This document shows positions 18,803-29,555 of a stretch of 64,000 nucleotides of DNA, piece after piece; the stretch's first letter is position 1, and every line of letters starts with the position of its first letter. The notes under the pieces are model-generated. The model was not told the DNA's origin. It made no database searches and saw nothing but the letters and a program-made list of their open reading frames with translations. The stretch spans positions 77,311,001 through 77,375,000 of the forward strand of contig CM075345.1 in the NCBI GenBank assembly GCA_037693485.1, in the 5' to 3' direction. The DNA is from Kitagawia praeruptora. Taxonomy: Eukaryota; Streptophyta; Magnoliopsida; Apiales; Apiaceae. Made by a program: the position numbers and the translations under genes.

Positions 18803-20405
18803 TGTTAACACAATATCATGCAAGTATACGTGGTCACAAGTAATGTAAATCAAGTTCGTTCCACAGAGATCTGGTTATGGTTCTATTCAGCACATATTCA
18901 ACAATGTATGACTTTAATTCACTGCTAAGACAATAAACAAAACTGGGTTTTGATTAACTAAATTAACTAAGAAGCAAATTAACAAACTAAGAATTAATTA
19001 ACGACTGAGATTTAAAACTGAATTACTTATAGGAGAATAAACATGGGACTCTAACTTCATTATCTACTTTGCCTAGAGTTGACGTCTTTAATCCATGCAT
19101 GTGATGGTTTTGATATCTGATCAGACAACACGAAACAAGTATAAGTTACCACTCGGTATACGAACACCAAACTACTCATACATCCACAAAAGAGATAGAA
19201 GATGGGTAGACACCAATTATGCTTAGACCCTATATCTCTATAAGATTTGAAAACATAATGGTCGAAGAACAAGTTATCTATATTGATCACATAGGACAGC
19301 ATAATATCTCTATTTATGCCACAAATCATGATGTTAAAACATCAACATATCCTATGCTAGCATGGCAAGTTCTAAATCTCAAGATCCACTCTCGTTTCGC
19401 AAGAGATTAACAATTCAATTTAGATGTTAGCTACGCATCTAAAAGCATTAAGATTAACCATACGAGGATATCAAGAATTCACCACACACATATCTTTAAA
19501 ACAATCAAACTACTAAGTTACATAGATAAATCCGTTAGAATCCCATGACAACGATTAGTTCATAATTGAACCGTTCGTCACCATGGGATTTGATGAAAAC
19601 ATGATATTAAACAAAGTATGAATGGAAGTAATAATATTAATAGAACATAGAGTTGAGAAAACAAATCTAGAATCTAGAATAACGCATAAGAAAGGAACAC
19701 AAAAGATGAAGTAGATCTTGATCCGTTGCTTGTCACGAGCATTGAATCCTTCTCTCCTTTTCTCCCTTGCAAATCTATGCTATGATATGATATATCAATT
19801 TACACGGATGAGATGTGTTTTTATAGGCCCTATAAGTCTTGGCCAACAAGAAATACCAAAATTACATATTAAATTCGAAACAGGAAAGAATTTAGAGTTT
19901 TTAGGAGATAAAATCGATTTTTCAGGATTTCTGCCAGGACATAGCCTGGAGTTCACGCCGTAGCCCGCTGAAAATTCTGCCAGCGGGCGCCATGTCCCAG
20001 ACTTCACGCCATGTCCCGCTCCAGTTGCTGTCCAGCCGCGGGATATCCTGCATTCTGCGCCATAGCCTGGCTCTGCAACTCCTCGTCTTGGTTTTCTTCG
20101 TTGTTTCTTCATTTTTCCGCCACTTTCTATTGCTCTTTCTTTGAATAATGTCATCCTCATTCCTAGAACTCCAAACTTCCCCAAGATTTGTATGATTCTT
20201 GGTCTCCAACTCTCCCAAAACTTGTGGAAAACTTCATTAACTCTTGAAATCCACCCAATCAACATGAAAATTGCCAAACCTAATCGACGATTAGTAACCC
20301 TGCACAAATTAACTAAACACATTAAAAACACAATAAAACTTGAGACCAAGACACCAATTTAAGCCGAATTGAAGCGATCCAAGTGGATATAAAATCCACT
20401 TATCA
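18803..20405 (-). repeat. 3' LTR of Athila-like element E (1603 bp)
   Basis: In element orientation it begins TGATAAGTGGATTTTATATCC after the PPT and ends GTGTTAACA. The other LTR copy (55585-55846) matches its last 262 bp. A TATAAAAA box (minus) is at about 19825-19818. A GC-rich patch lies at 19960-20080. There is no gene inside; the ORFs here are shadows. Confidence 0.85.
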
Positions 20406-20418
20406 CACCCCCAAACTT
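20406..20418 (-). other. Polypurine tract of element E
   Basis: Read on the minus strand, AAGTTTGGGGGTG directly before the LTR's TGATAAG. This is a typical Athila/Tat-type PPT context. Confidence 0.75.
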
Positions 20419-20614
20419 AAACCAATGCTTGTCCTCAAGCATACACAAATATAACTATATACAACTAATTAGTACCACTTCCGTAGGTGATCACGGTTGC
20501 ATTTGAATATGCAACAAGCCCTTTAAACCCCTAGGCATCCATAGTGGACGAGTGAGGTCTCGTGAGGGCCTATAGCGAATGTACCCACAAAATCCATCTA
20601 ACTAACAATACAAT
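20419..20614 (-). other. Element E internal noncoding, left of Sirevirus C
   Basis: Noncoding sequence parallel to 16531-16715 of fragment F. It ends with ACAAT, the slightly mutated left copy of the Sirevirus C target duplication (GCAAT at 51331). Confidence 0.7.
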
Positions 20615-21702
20615 TGTTAGGTCCGGAATAACGTAGAAGGGGGGTTGAATACGTTATTTAAAAAATATTTCAATTTTTGATGTGGATATGAGATCAAAAA
20701 TACTGAATCGAAATAACACAACTGTTTGGGAAATATCTTTTAATAGATAAAACCCGGAGGTTTGTTGCACAATCTAATCCTATGGATCAGCTACAAAATC
20801 AAACACTCCTAGGATAGTTTAGGCACGAGGACCTTCTACCCGACACTTCCTGAAAGCGGGCTAAGCCGACTTTCCTACTAGATGGACTGTCTAGTAGCTT
20901 ACATAGAGAAGATACAAGAGAGAGAAGAGAAAGTTGTGTGTTGAGATGTGTTTTGAAATGAAATACAACAGGCCTATTTATAGATTTTAGAAAGTCACTA
21001 TGTTGTACTATTCCAACAACCCCTTGGGCCCCACCAGCCGTAACCGCCATTTGCACAATAACCGCCATTTGCACAGTAACCGCCATTTGCACAGTAACCG
21101 CCATTTGCACAGTAACCGCCATTTGCACAGTAATCACTATTTGCATAGTAACCACTATTTGCACAGTAACTGTATAGTAACCGCGCATAGTGACCTTTCA
21201 TAGTAACCACGCATAGTAACTTTGCATAGTATTACTATTTTTGGCTGCTTCTTTTGGGCTTCTCTCTTCTGTTTCAAATATGCTGCTTGAGATATTATGT
21301 CTGTCCTTGATCGTCAATAGGCTTTGGCAATTCTTTCTGTGAATTAATGTGTTGATCCTTCTCGTATGTGCTGGAACTTAGTGCATTGGTCTGGTTCACA
21401 AGTGACTAGCACTGATCTTGATCTTCACACCTTCGTTACATTCCAATTGATTAGCCAGCAGCAGTATCTTCAAATTATATATAAATACATGGAATCTTTT
21501 GGCCCTTCAACTAAATCATCTGTACATCTTATTCTGTCACTGAGGCTTGATCATGTTAATGAACTTCTTTCAGCGACTTGATCCTTGTCGTGCCTGTTCT
21601 TCAAATTTCACGATCCCTGTATAGAGTTAATATTATTTATCTTTTATCCTAGTTGAGTTATATATGTCCTCTATTACATATTACATTACATTATGCTTTA
21701 CA
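20615..21702 (-). repeat. 3' LTR of Sirevirus C (1088 bp)
   Basis: Minus-strand TGTAAAGCAT ... GGACCTAACA. It is 36 bp shorter than the 5' LTR because its 18-bp minisatellite has two fewer units, and it has scattered substitutions. The TATA box (TATAAATA, minus) is at 20982-20975. Confidence 0.92.
21041..21166 (-). repeat. 18-bp minisatellite in LTR, 7 units
   Basis: Tandem TAACCGCCATTTGCACAG. Five units are nearly identical and the last two diverge (TAATCACTATTTGCATAG, TAACCACTATTTGCACAG). The unit is a multiple of three, which creates spurious repetitive ORFs. Confidence 0.95.
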
Positions 21703-21715
21703 ATCTCCCCCTATT
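21703..21715 (-). other. Polypurine tract of Sirevirus C
   Basis: Read on the minus strand, AATAGGGGGAGATT just before the LTR's TGTAAAG. It is the same GGGGGAGATTG core as in A, B and D. Confidence 0.85.
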
Positions 21716-22224
21716 TGATTGTTAGGGTTTGACAAGCAAATTCCTAGAGGATAACTCAACTGATACAAGAGCAAAAATTAAAGTTCAAAGATAAATAATA
21801 TTAAAGTGCATTCTGGATCATATATATACATTTTCCAGATTTCTAAAATTAACCAAGTGCAAGACAATTGTTCCTGTAGACTGAACATATCTTCAAGTTT
21901 GCCTTTGCTTTCTTTCCACATAGCACTAATACTCCCATTAGCTTTTCCTTTCCCAAAATAATGTTAATTCCGTGTCAATAACCTTTTCCTTGCCCTTACG
22001 CCTAGTAGATTTTTCTTGGTCATCTACCTTCTCCCCCTCAGTTGGGTTATCCTCCAGAGTATTAGGATGCGGAGTTGGTAAATTAGACGAAGCTGTCTTC
22101 CCCAAGGAATGAATTGCATGACTAAACTGGGATGCCATGGAACTTAATTGAACCTGGAATGCATCATGTTGAATAAGTTGCGAATTTTTGATTTCTCCAA
22201 TGGACTTACAGATAATTGACAACT
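21716..22224 (-). pseudogene. Sirevirus C extra ORF, C-terminal piece
   Basis: The minus frame from 22222 to 21938 encodes a probable coiled coil (EIKNSQLIQHDAFQVQL) and then a Lys/Glu-rich tail. It also contains CTGAGGGGGAGAAGG (minus, near 22040), the counterpart of the internal purine tract. It continues the frame that ends at ...VQTMEKEL on the other side of the 22225-27019 insertion. Like element A, it stops soon after the purine-tract region. Confidence 0.7.
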
Positions 22225-25200
22225 TGTAAGAACCCAGATTTTTGGTAGAAATTAAAACTTTTATTATGTACGAATGAATAGTGGTTACGAGTACGATGTA
22301 GCAACGGTTCTAATGAACGAATATGGAACGGATATGGATTCCAATGTTTATATGTCTTGAAGAATACTATTGGTTGACAACTTAGATTAGAATAATCTAT
22401 CTCCTAGGAAAGTAAGATATGTTAATTCCATAGAAGAGAGTTATTCTTATGTCATCCAAATCGATATCTGTTATGAGTCCAGTGGTTCCGTGAAAGAGTC
22501 AAGGAACGCTCGAAAGAGGACAAGGACATTTTTACAATATATAAGAAATAAAAGAGAATAAGTGATGAATAGTATTTTTGGTGGAAATGGGAATATTATT
22601 AGACGACGCTATATAGAAGTATTCAGAACAGATTTCTGAGTTCGTATTCATGATCCAGGGGTAAAATAAGTGTATGTAAACGATATCAGATTCAGAAAAA
22701 TAGCACTTTTATTTTCTCCGAGATTTCCCTGGACACTGAAGGAATTAAGGATTTAATAATGAGATTTGAGGAATTTAAATTCCAAGATTTTAAAGGAGGA
22801 ATGAGAATGGAAGTATTATTAATAAGAAGGTTTCCGGTAAAGCCCTAACTAGAAATAATTGAGATATTTCCCCGAACGATCAATGAAATGAGCAATAACC
22901 GAACAAAGAAACAAGCCGAGGATCAAGGTGCATGCATGTGCTAATGAAAAATATCCAGTAACCAAGTAGTTACATGAGTAACTAGGATACTTAGCAAGCA
23001 AACCACTTAGTTAGCTTTAATCTCATCTTACCACCAATCTTCAACACATGTCTCTCCAAAATACATCATGCATGACATATTAGCTTTAATAAAGCTACTT
23101 TATGGCCTTGAAATTTTCTAAACAAATCAATAATTCACTTTGGATGAGAAGAGAACAAGAGCAAGCAAGCCAACCACCTTTCGTTCTTTCTCCCCCATTT
23201 CCATCAGTTTGGATTTTTCCAGGGCAGGGGGTTTTTGCGATTTTTGTTTCACCCAGTTCTACTCATCTAAAAATCATGAAAACAATCACGAAGCTTCTAC
23301 ACATTAAGATGAAGTTGTGGATTTAATTTCATAATTTTTAATGGTCAAATAAATTCGAGAAGATCGCTCTATTTTTCCTCTTGAAAATGGTCACTTCGAA
23401 TTTTTAGAGTTTTTAGATTTCAAAATCCAACTTCCAACCATCATTTGATCTCCAAATTTTTATGGTGAGTTCTATATTTTACAAAAGTGATCTCCTTAAA
23501 ATCCTAGCTTCAATCTCTTCTTTTTCCATTTTCAAATAAATCATCAAAGTGGAGGGTGAATAATAACCTTCATGAACTAACTTTGTTTTTCTTGATTTCT
23601 TTGATGATCTAAGCTAGCTTAAGGCCATACAAGGACTAGATCAAGTTTAGTAAGGCTAGTAAATACTCCAAATAAGGTATACCATTTGAAACCCTTGGTT
23701 GAATCTTAAGTTATATGCATGTTCTTGATGGTTTTTAGCTAAGTTATGGTTATAGTGTTATTATAAGCATGTTAGCATGATCTTGTAGTTGATTTAGCCA
23801 TATAATGATATGATGATGAAGTTAGATATTCTTGGATCTTTTTAAGATGAGAATCATGTGTATAAGTTGTATGATTGCCCGGTGTGGCTTTGTTGTGTTT
23901 TAACAAATTTAGAAACGTTCAATTTATAGCCGTCGTAATGCCGAAATTTTGTTAACCTTGAAATTCGTGCATAATCAGTAGGTGTAAACTTCTGATTTTG
24001 TTAGGTAGATGACATAACCTTGTAGATCTCGAGTCATAGATCGTTTTGGCGCAAGAATCGAAACAAACGGACTTACGGTTTAGGTGTTATGGTCAAAATC
24101 GTAAAAGTAGTTTGGAACCGTAAGTGCGAGTTTGTAATTGAAATTGAACCCCTGTAAAACAAGTAATTCAGTGAAGAATCTTATTAATTAAATATTAGAG
24201 ATCATAAGGAAGGCGTGGGAGAAAATCTCATGTCAAATGGATCGTTTTTCGATTTTATAAAAATGTTTGAATCAAGATTAAGCGTGAACGAACCCCTTAA
24301 AAGTACACTTGGTTATAACTTTGGTAAATCGCTTAGAACAGAGATAATAAATCTCGAGGTGTAATCTTTGCTAGTAAACGACCGACACTAGGACTTATTT
24401 GACTTAAGTGCCTACCAAGATCAATTTAAATGACATTCTTTAATAACGAGCAAGTGTCGGATTATAACGGATTTAATAAGAGTTATGTTAGGGAGTGCCT
24501 AACGAGCTAACTTGAAAACGTGTTTTAGCATAAGTAAAGTGCATACTTAAACTTTTGAAGTGTTAAGTGATTGACCTCGATTATTTTAACTATTTATAGA
24601 TCACCGGATTTACCCGAGGCACACTACCCCTACAGGATTACCAGGCAAGTTTCTAATACCTTGGAACTGTTGTTGTGATAATATATATGATTGTTGTTAT
24701 ACATATGCCATAGCATGCATGCCTACTTTCAAGTTAATATTGAATTACTTGTTCCCCTGAATTGATATAGTCTATAGACTAGATATCAATTATCAGTTAT
24801 AAGCCGAATTGCTTTGTTAAGACCCTCAGTGAAGGGCGTATGATATTCATTCTTTAAATATAGACTGGGAGTCGGTATTTTGTAATATAGAGGTAGTCCT
24901 GGAAACCCGGAGGGATTTCAGTGACCGATTATTTGAGGAATGTTATTTATGAACATTATTTATATTTCCATAAAGTATTAATCACTTGGAAAGTATTGGA
25001 GGAATGTTATATGAACATTATCTCAATCGAGAAGTACTATATGAATATAATTTTGAATATTCATTCGAGTTTATCTATTTACTGAATATTATTTTAATAC
25101 TCATTTGAGCTTCAATTCTTTAAATGAATATTAGTTTCGAATATTCATTTAGAGTTTGGTTATTTAAAGAATAATTACTTTGATATTCATTGGAATTTTT

Positions 25201-27019
25201 ATTTATTAAATGAATATTACTTCCAAATATTCATTTAAGAATTTATGTACTTGATGAATATTATTTTAAAATATTCATTTGAAGTTCTATTTACTTAAGA
25301 AATATTACTTCGAATATTCCTTTAAAGTTTTGATTACTAAAAGAATATTATTTGAATATTCATTTAGGAATATTATTTATTAAATGAATATTATTCTCAA
25401 ATATTCATTTAAGGTTTGATTTATTTAGTGAATATTATTTTAAATATTTATTTGAGTTTATTTAATTAATGAATATTATTTTGAATATTCATTTAAGAAG
25501 AGATTTATTTAGTAAATAATTCTATATATTCATTCGAGGATTACTTACGAGCAATATTATGATTTAATCATATTCCTTAATTATTATGGATTTAATAAAT
25601 ATTCTTGGAATTTTTATTTAAATTCTTTTTATAATGATTTATATTATTCAAAGATTACCTGTCACCTTCATATATTATGCCCAATATTTCAGAGCCTTTT
25701 TATGACTATTTTATCAAGGGGAGGTCCCCAAAACTCTATTTTTATTTAAATCTATCTTATAAGAAGATTTAAATACTCGCTCAAGCTTCCAAAAACACAT
25801 AAGGGGACCTCACTTGAGAGTTGCTATTTATTTGACTGCCCGGTCATATACTTGCTAAACTATCTTGTCACTCACATCTTGATTCGTTCAAACATCGATA
25901 TGAGTCTTTTGGTTACCTCCTCAACGCTCGAGGGGTAAGATTGATGGAACAAGTTTATATCCATTAACAAGCATCAGCTTGGGAAATATTGGTGAATTTT
26001 CCTTTCCAATTAGATACGACTACTTTGTGGAGTCCTATCAACAAGTATTATACTTGGGGAAAAGGGGAACGAACTTTACGTTTCAGAGTCATGGATGATA
26101 TTGGAACTAGGAGACGCGTAAGTGGCCGAGTGGCGCCGGTCCAGCAATAGCCCAACCGTTGGCTGAGGAGTTCTAGAGGGCGGTAGACAAGTAAATCCGT
26201 CGGAGCTACCTTCTACATGTAGAGAACGACTGATGAGATGCATGACATACGACTGATCATCGTAAACGTCAGGGCATCTGGCGCGGCAATGCTCCCGTAT
26301 TAGTTCATCTTCCAAATTGAGAAATTTCTGCAACACTGTTGGTGTTGGCAGGGTGAAAAAGTGTTGAAACTGGAATTGCAATATTTTTCCTCCAAGTTCC
26401 TCTTTTATGATAATTGAGAATATCTTGCTTATCATTTTGCACAGCAGATATTTCCACGGATTATATATTTTGAATTACCTTGGAACTTCATCTTTTACAT
26501 TATATTGGCACTAACTTCGTAAATGCATGGCATATGGTTACACAGATATTATGAACTGTTCAGTATATTCTTTTTGGTGGGCTATTGCTCACCCTTGCTT
26601 TATTTACTATATCACAACAACAGTTAGATCTGATGGCCCGCACAAGGAGCACTTGGTGCAAGTAGGTGATAGCCGTCAGAGGAATAATCGCTGAGGCCAG
26701 AGCTACCATTGCTGAAGAGGCAGCTACTGGTAGGCTAGTTGTTAGCATTTCAGTATCAAATGTATTTATTATATGGCGTATACAAATGGATGACAAAGAG
26801 TATGTAATGGTTAATTGTAAACCTTTTGGGTTGTAAGAACTCAATCTTGCAATTAATAATATTTGGTAATTACTCTGATTCCATCTCTAGGACTATAAAT
26901 AGTGTGTTTTGTGTTGTTGTTTTGGGTCACAAGGTTGTACTTTAATTTATGTTGGTTTTGTGGAAGGAAATTTAGACCGTAACGACCAGATCCCTGACCC
27001 CGGATCTGTGGGTGTTACA
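22225..27019 (+). mobile_element. Tekay-like Gypsy solo LTR (4795 bp)
   Basis: Runs from TGTAAGAACCC to GTGGGTGTTACA. Flanks are CAACT and TAACT, a 5-bp duplication with one mismatch. The sequence is homologous and co-oriented with the 5' LTR at 59362-62961 (shared stretches around CATAGATCGTTTTG and ACGGTTTAGG, and CCGGAT near the end). No internal region or second LTR is present, so it is a solo LTR left by recombination. It splits the coiled-coil part of the Sirevirus C extra ORF. The ORFs within it are shadows. Confidence 0.85.
25035..25545. repeat. AT-rich tandem array of palindromic units
   Basis: About eleven degenerate units of roughly 45 bp, each with AATGAATATTA and AATATTCATTT halves that are reverse complements. 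The array lies inside the solo LTR. It is not obvious in the related LTR at 59362-62961, which has a different ATATGA-type repeat near 61325-61385. Confidence 0.75.
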
Positions 27020-27024
27020 TAACT

Positions 27025-28740
27025 CTTTCTCCATTGTTTGGACCCGTGTAAGGAGTCTGCTATATTCCTTTCTGGTTACAGGTGCATGTGGTTGAGTAGG
27101 TTGCTCACTCGTAAGTTCTACAGGTGTTTCACTCAACACTCTATATTCACTCGGTTTAGTGGTTTGGGTTACACTTACATGTTCTGTTTGTGTTTCCCTC
27201 AACTCTCCTCCAGAGCTTCCACCGATATGTGTACCTGCAAATGAAATCATCCTAGCCCCCTTTTCAGAGGTCACGGATGGTGCAATGAAATTTCGTGAGT
27301 TTCCGTCTTCGCGTGAAGCGAGTTGCCGACCACTGGTAAAGAGTGGTAAATCTCGAAAGAGATCCAGAGATTTTCCCTCTGGGAGGTTAAACTAAATGGC
27401 ACAAAACCCAAGTTTCCCTCGCATGTCTGTGAAGACACTTGGTTCATAAAAGAACCACCTACCGATGGATCTTTCCGTAAAATGGAAGATTCACTAGCAG
27501 TTATTGAGGTAGGTAATTCTACCTCAGATGCCTACGAAGGCATTTGATCTTTAGAAAGATCATCAACCACTCTTATGTTCCGTGAAATGGAACTCAAGAT
27601 AGTTGCTCCCGTCAATTCAACCTCATTTACATTTGCACTCATTGGATAAGAAAGAATTGTTTCACTAACAGTTGCAGTTACCTCAAGTTCAGTTGGTTTA
27701 CTTATTTTAGAATGAGGTAGAGCTGCTGATGTAACGAACTCCTTATGTGGTGCTGCTGAGGTACTATCTCCCTCAAAAGTGTTGATGGCTGGTCGTTTAA
27801 GTGACAATTGAGGTGTAGGAGTTTATTGTGTTTGTGTTTGCATTTGTAGAATGGGCTCTTCGACCTGTGTTAGAGTCGGTGGGATTTCCTGCTCTTGGTT
27901 GGGTAAGATGGCAACTAGGGGTTGTAGAAATTGTATTTCCTATGACACAATAGGGAATACAGAGGTTGGAATAGCAGGGATTGAAATATTACCTTGTCGT
28001 ATACCTGCTCTCACTGGTCGTGGTAACAACGGAAGTGGGACAGTCTTTAGATATTCAGTTAGGACTGTAGGCACATCCGTATATTTCTTTTTGCTTATGT
28101 AATTAATTACATTCATCTTCATGGAAGAACATTCCACCTTTTGACCATTTTCCAAGCGTACCCTGTCTTCATCATTCAAAAAATCATTTAATATTAACTG
28201 TAGAAACCTTGGATATAGACATTTGACATTTTGAGTCCGAACATCTCTTGTTCCCAAGCGTTTCATTTTTAAAATGATTTGACCAAGCACTATTTTTCCA
28301 AAATTAATCCTCAAATTATTGGCGACTGCATACCCTATTATTTAAATAAATTCAGGTATTCGATCTTGATTTGTTCTATTTGAGGAAAAAACATGGTTAA
28401 GAGTGTGAAAGAAGAAATTCCAATACTGTGTTAGAAACATTCTAGAAAGAGTACCAGTATTGAAATTGCCATCTTGGTACCTTATGAAATGAAAGAACAT
28501 TTCAATCTGTTCAGGTGTAGGATCAGAAACGAGATTTTCCATAGGAAAATGGAGAATTCCATTAACATCTCGTTCAGTGACCCTAATCGACCTACCAAAT
28601 AGTCGATATGTGATTGCACACCCGTCCTGTCCAGAAGTGTTATCCGCACTACAATATAGTTCACGCAATGCATCATGGTTAAGCTGCACCTGTGTAACTA
28701 AAGCATAGCGGATTAATGAATGTTCATTTAGAAATTATGT
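27025..28740 (-). pseudogene. Sirevirus C extra ORF, N-terminal and middle part
   Basis: Minus-strand ORF pieces 28689-28342, 28314-27940, 27807-27532 and 27274-27025 are parts of one decayed gene. The first two match the conserved N-terminal domain of the A and B extra ORFs in layout (QLNHDALRELY; FLTQYWNFFFHTL; INFGKIVLGQIIL). The middle is low-complexity and Thr/Glu-rich. The last piece leads into the coiled coil cut by the solo LTR. The apparent start at 28689 is a GTG. Frameshifts and stops make it non-functional. Confidence 0.75.
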
Positions 28741-28983
28741 CCAAGCCCAAAATGCTCATCCTGAATGGTTTCGATTTGTTGAATGGAAACATGATTAACT
28801 TTAGCAATTAAAAAGCTTCCTTACAATGCCATTTTCAAAACTTTGAGGAAACTAAAAAACAAGGGTTAGTTTTTATAAAGGATGATGTATAAAGCAAGAA
28901 TATGAAATCCGATCTAAAAACCACCAGCTAGATTGAGAGATATTTCCGATCAAAGCTCGAAATATTCAGCAAATGTGTGTATA

Positions 28984-29492
28984 TGTTAGAAATGATTGAT
29001 GAAAACAGTGTTTGGAAGCTAAAGTCAGAAAACAGAGTTTAGCTGGAAGCAGTCAGAGTTTGATTAAACACTGACTGGAAGCGCAAACAGAGTTTGTTAA
29101 ACTCTGTAGCGGTATTGTCTGAAGAGTCAACAGTGTTTGAAGATTGATAAATATGGAAGCAATATCTTTGAAGATTGGAAAGCTGTCAAAGAGATTGAGT
29201 TGACTTGGAAGACTGAAGCAATCGTGATTGATATCAATTGTATAGCTTGATTTTAGGAGTATCAGTTACTGATTGTACGAAGCTGTATGTTCTATAAATA
29301 CAGTTAGGTTAACCCTAGAAGGGTAGTCGAACATTGAGATATTCATCCATTGTAACCTAAGCAGCTCTCTGTGATATTTACATCACTGAGAGAGGAATTA
29401 TTAATTCCAAACAGTTTTTAATTGTTAAACAGTGTGTTCTTGTTAAGTTACTCATACAGTATTTGATTGCTTATTGTGTATTCGACCTAACA
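28984..29492 (+). repeat. 5' LTR of Sirevirus B
   Basis: TGTTAGAAATG ... CGACCTAACA, 509 bp. A TATAAATA box is at 29293-29300. It contains at least seven copies of AAACTCTG, AAACACTG or their complements. Confidence 0.97.
29292..29300 (+). promoter_or_regulatory. TATA box in Sirevirus B 5' LTR
   Basis: CTATAAATA, about 190 bp before the LTR end. It is a plausible core promoter of the genomic RNA. The same site in the 3' LTR is at 41254-41262. Confidence 0.7.
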
Positions 29493-29494
29493 AG

Positions 29495-29507
29495 TGGTAT
29501 CAGAGAC
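29495..29507 (+). other. Primer binding site of Sirevirus B
   Basis: TGGTATCAGAGAC starts two bases after the 5' LTR. It matches the 3' end of initiator tRNA-Met (TGGTATCAGAGC) except at its end. Confidence 0.88.
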
Positions 29508-29555
29508 AAATCTGTTATTTTATTACAGCTAAAGATCCAAACACAATAGTAATCA

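Noticed and set aside
18803..18843. Last codons of the X1 ORF beyond 18802
   Set aside because: They are read from the Athila LTR and do not belong to the X protein.
19795..20362. Overlapping ORFs (three) inside the Athila-like LTR
   Set aside because: They overlap on both strands in LTR sequence, and fragment F does not keep these frames.
20799..21203. Repetitive ORFs on both strands over the LTR minisatellite (also 50526-51005)
   Set aside because: The 18-bp unit is a multiple of three and keeps several frames open. The proteins are pure repeats inside an LTR, and unit number differs between the two LTRs.
26076..26435. 119-codon minus ORF in the Tekay-like solo LTR
   Set aside because: LTR sequence; the related LTR at 59362-62961 has no equivalent frame.
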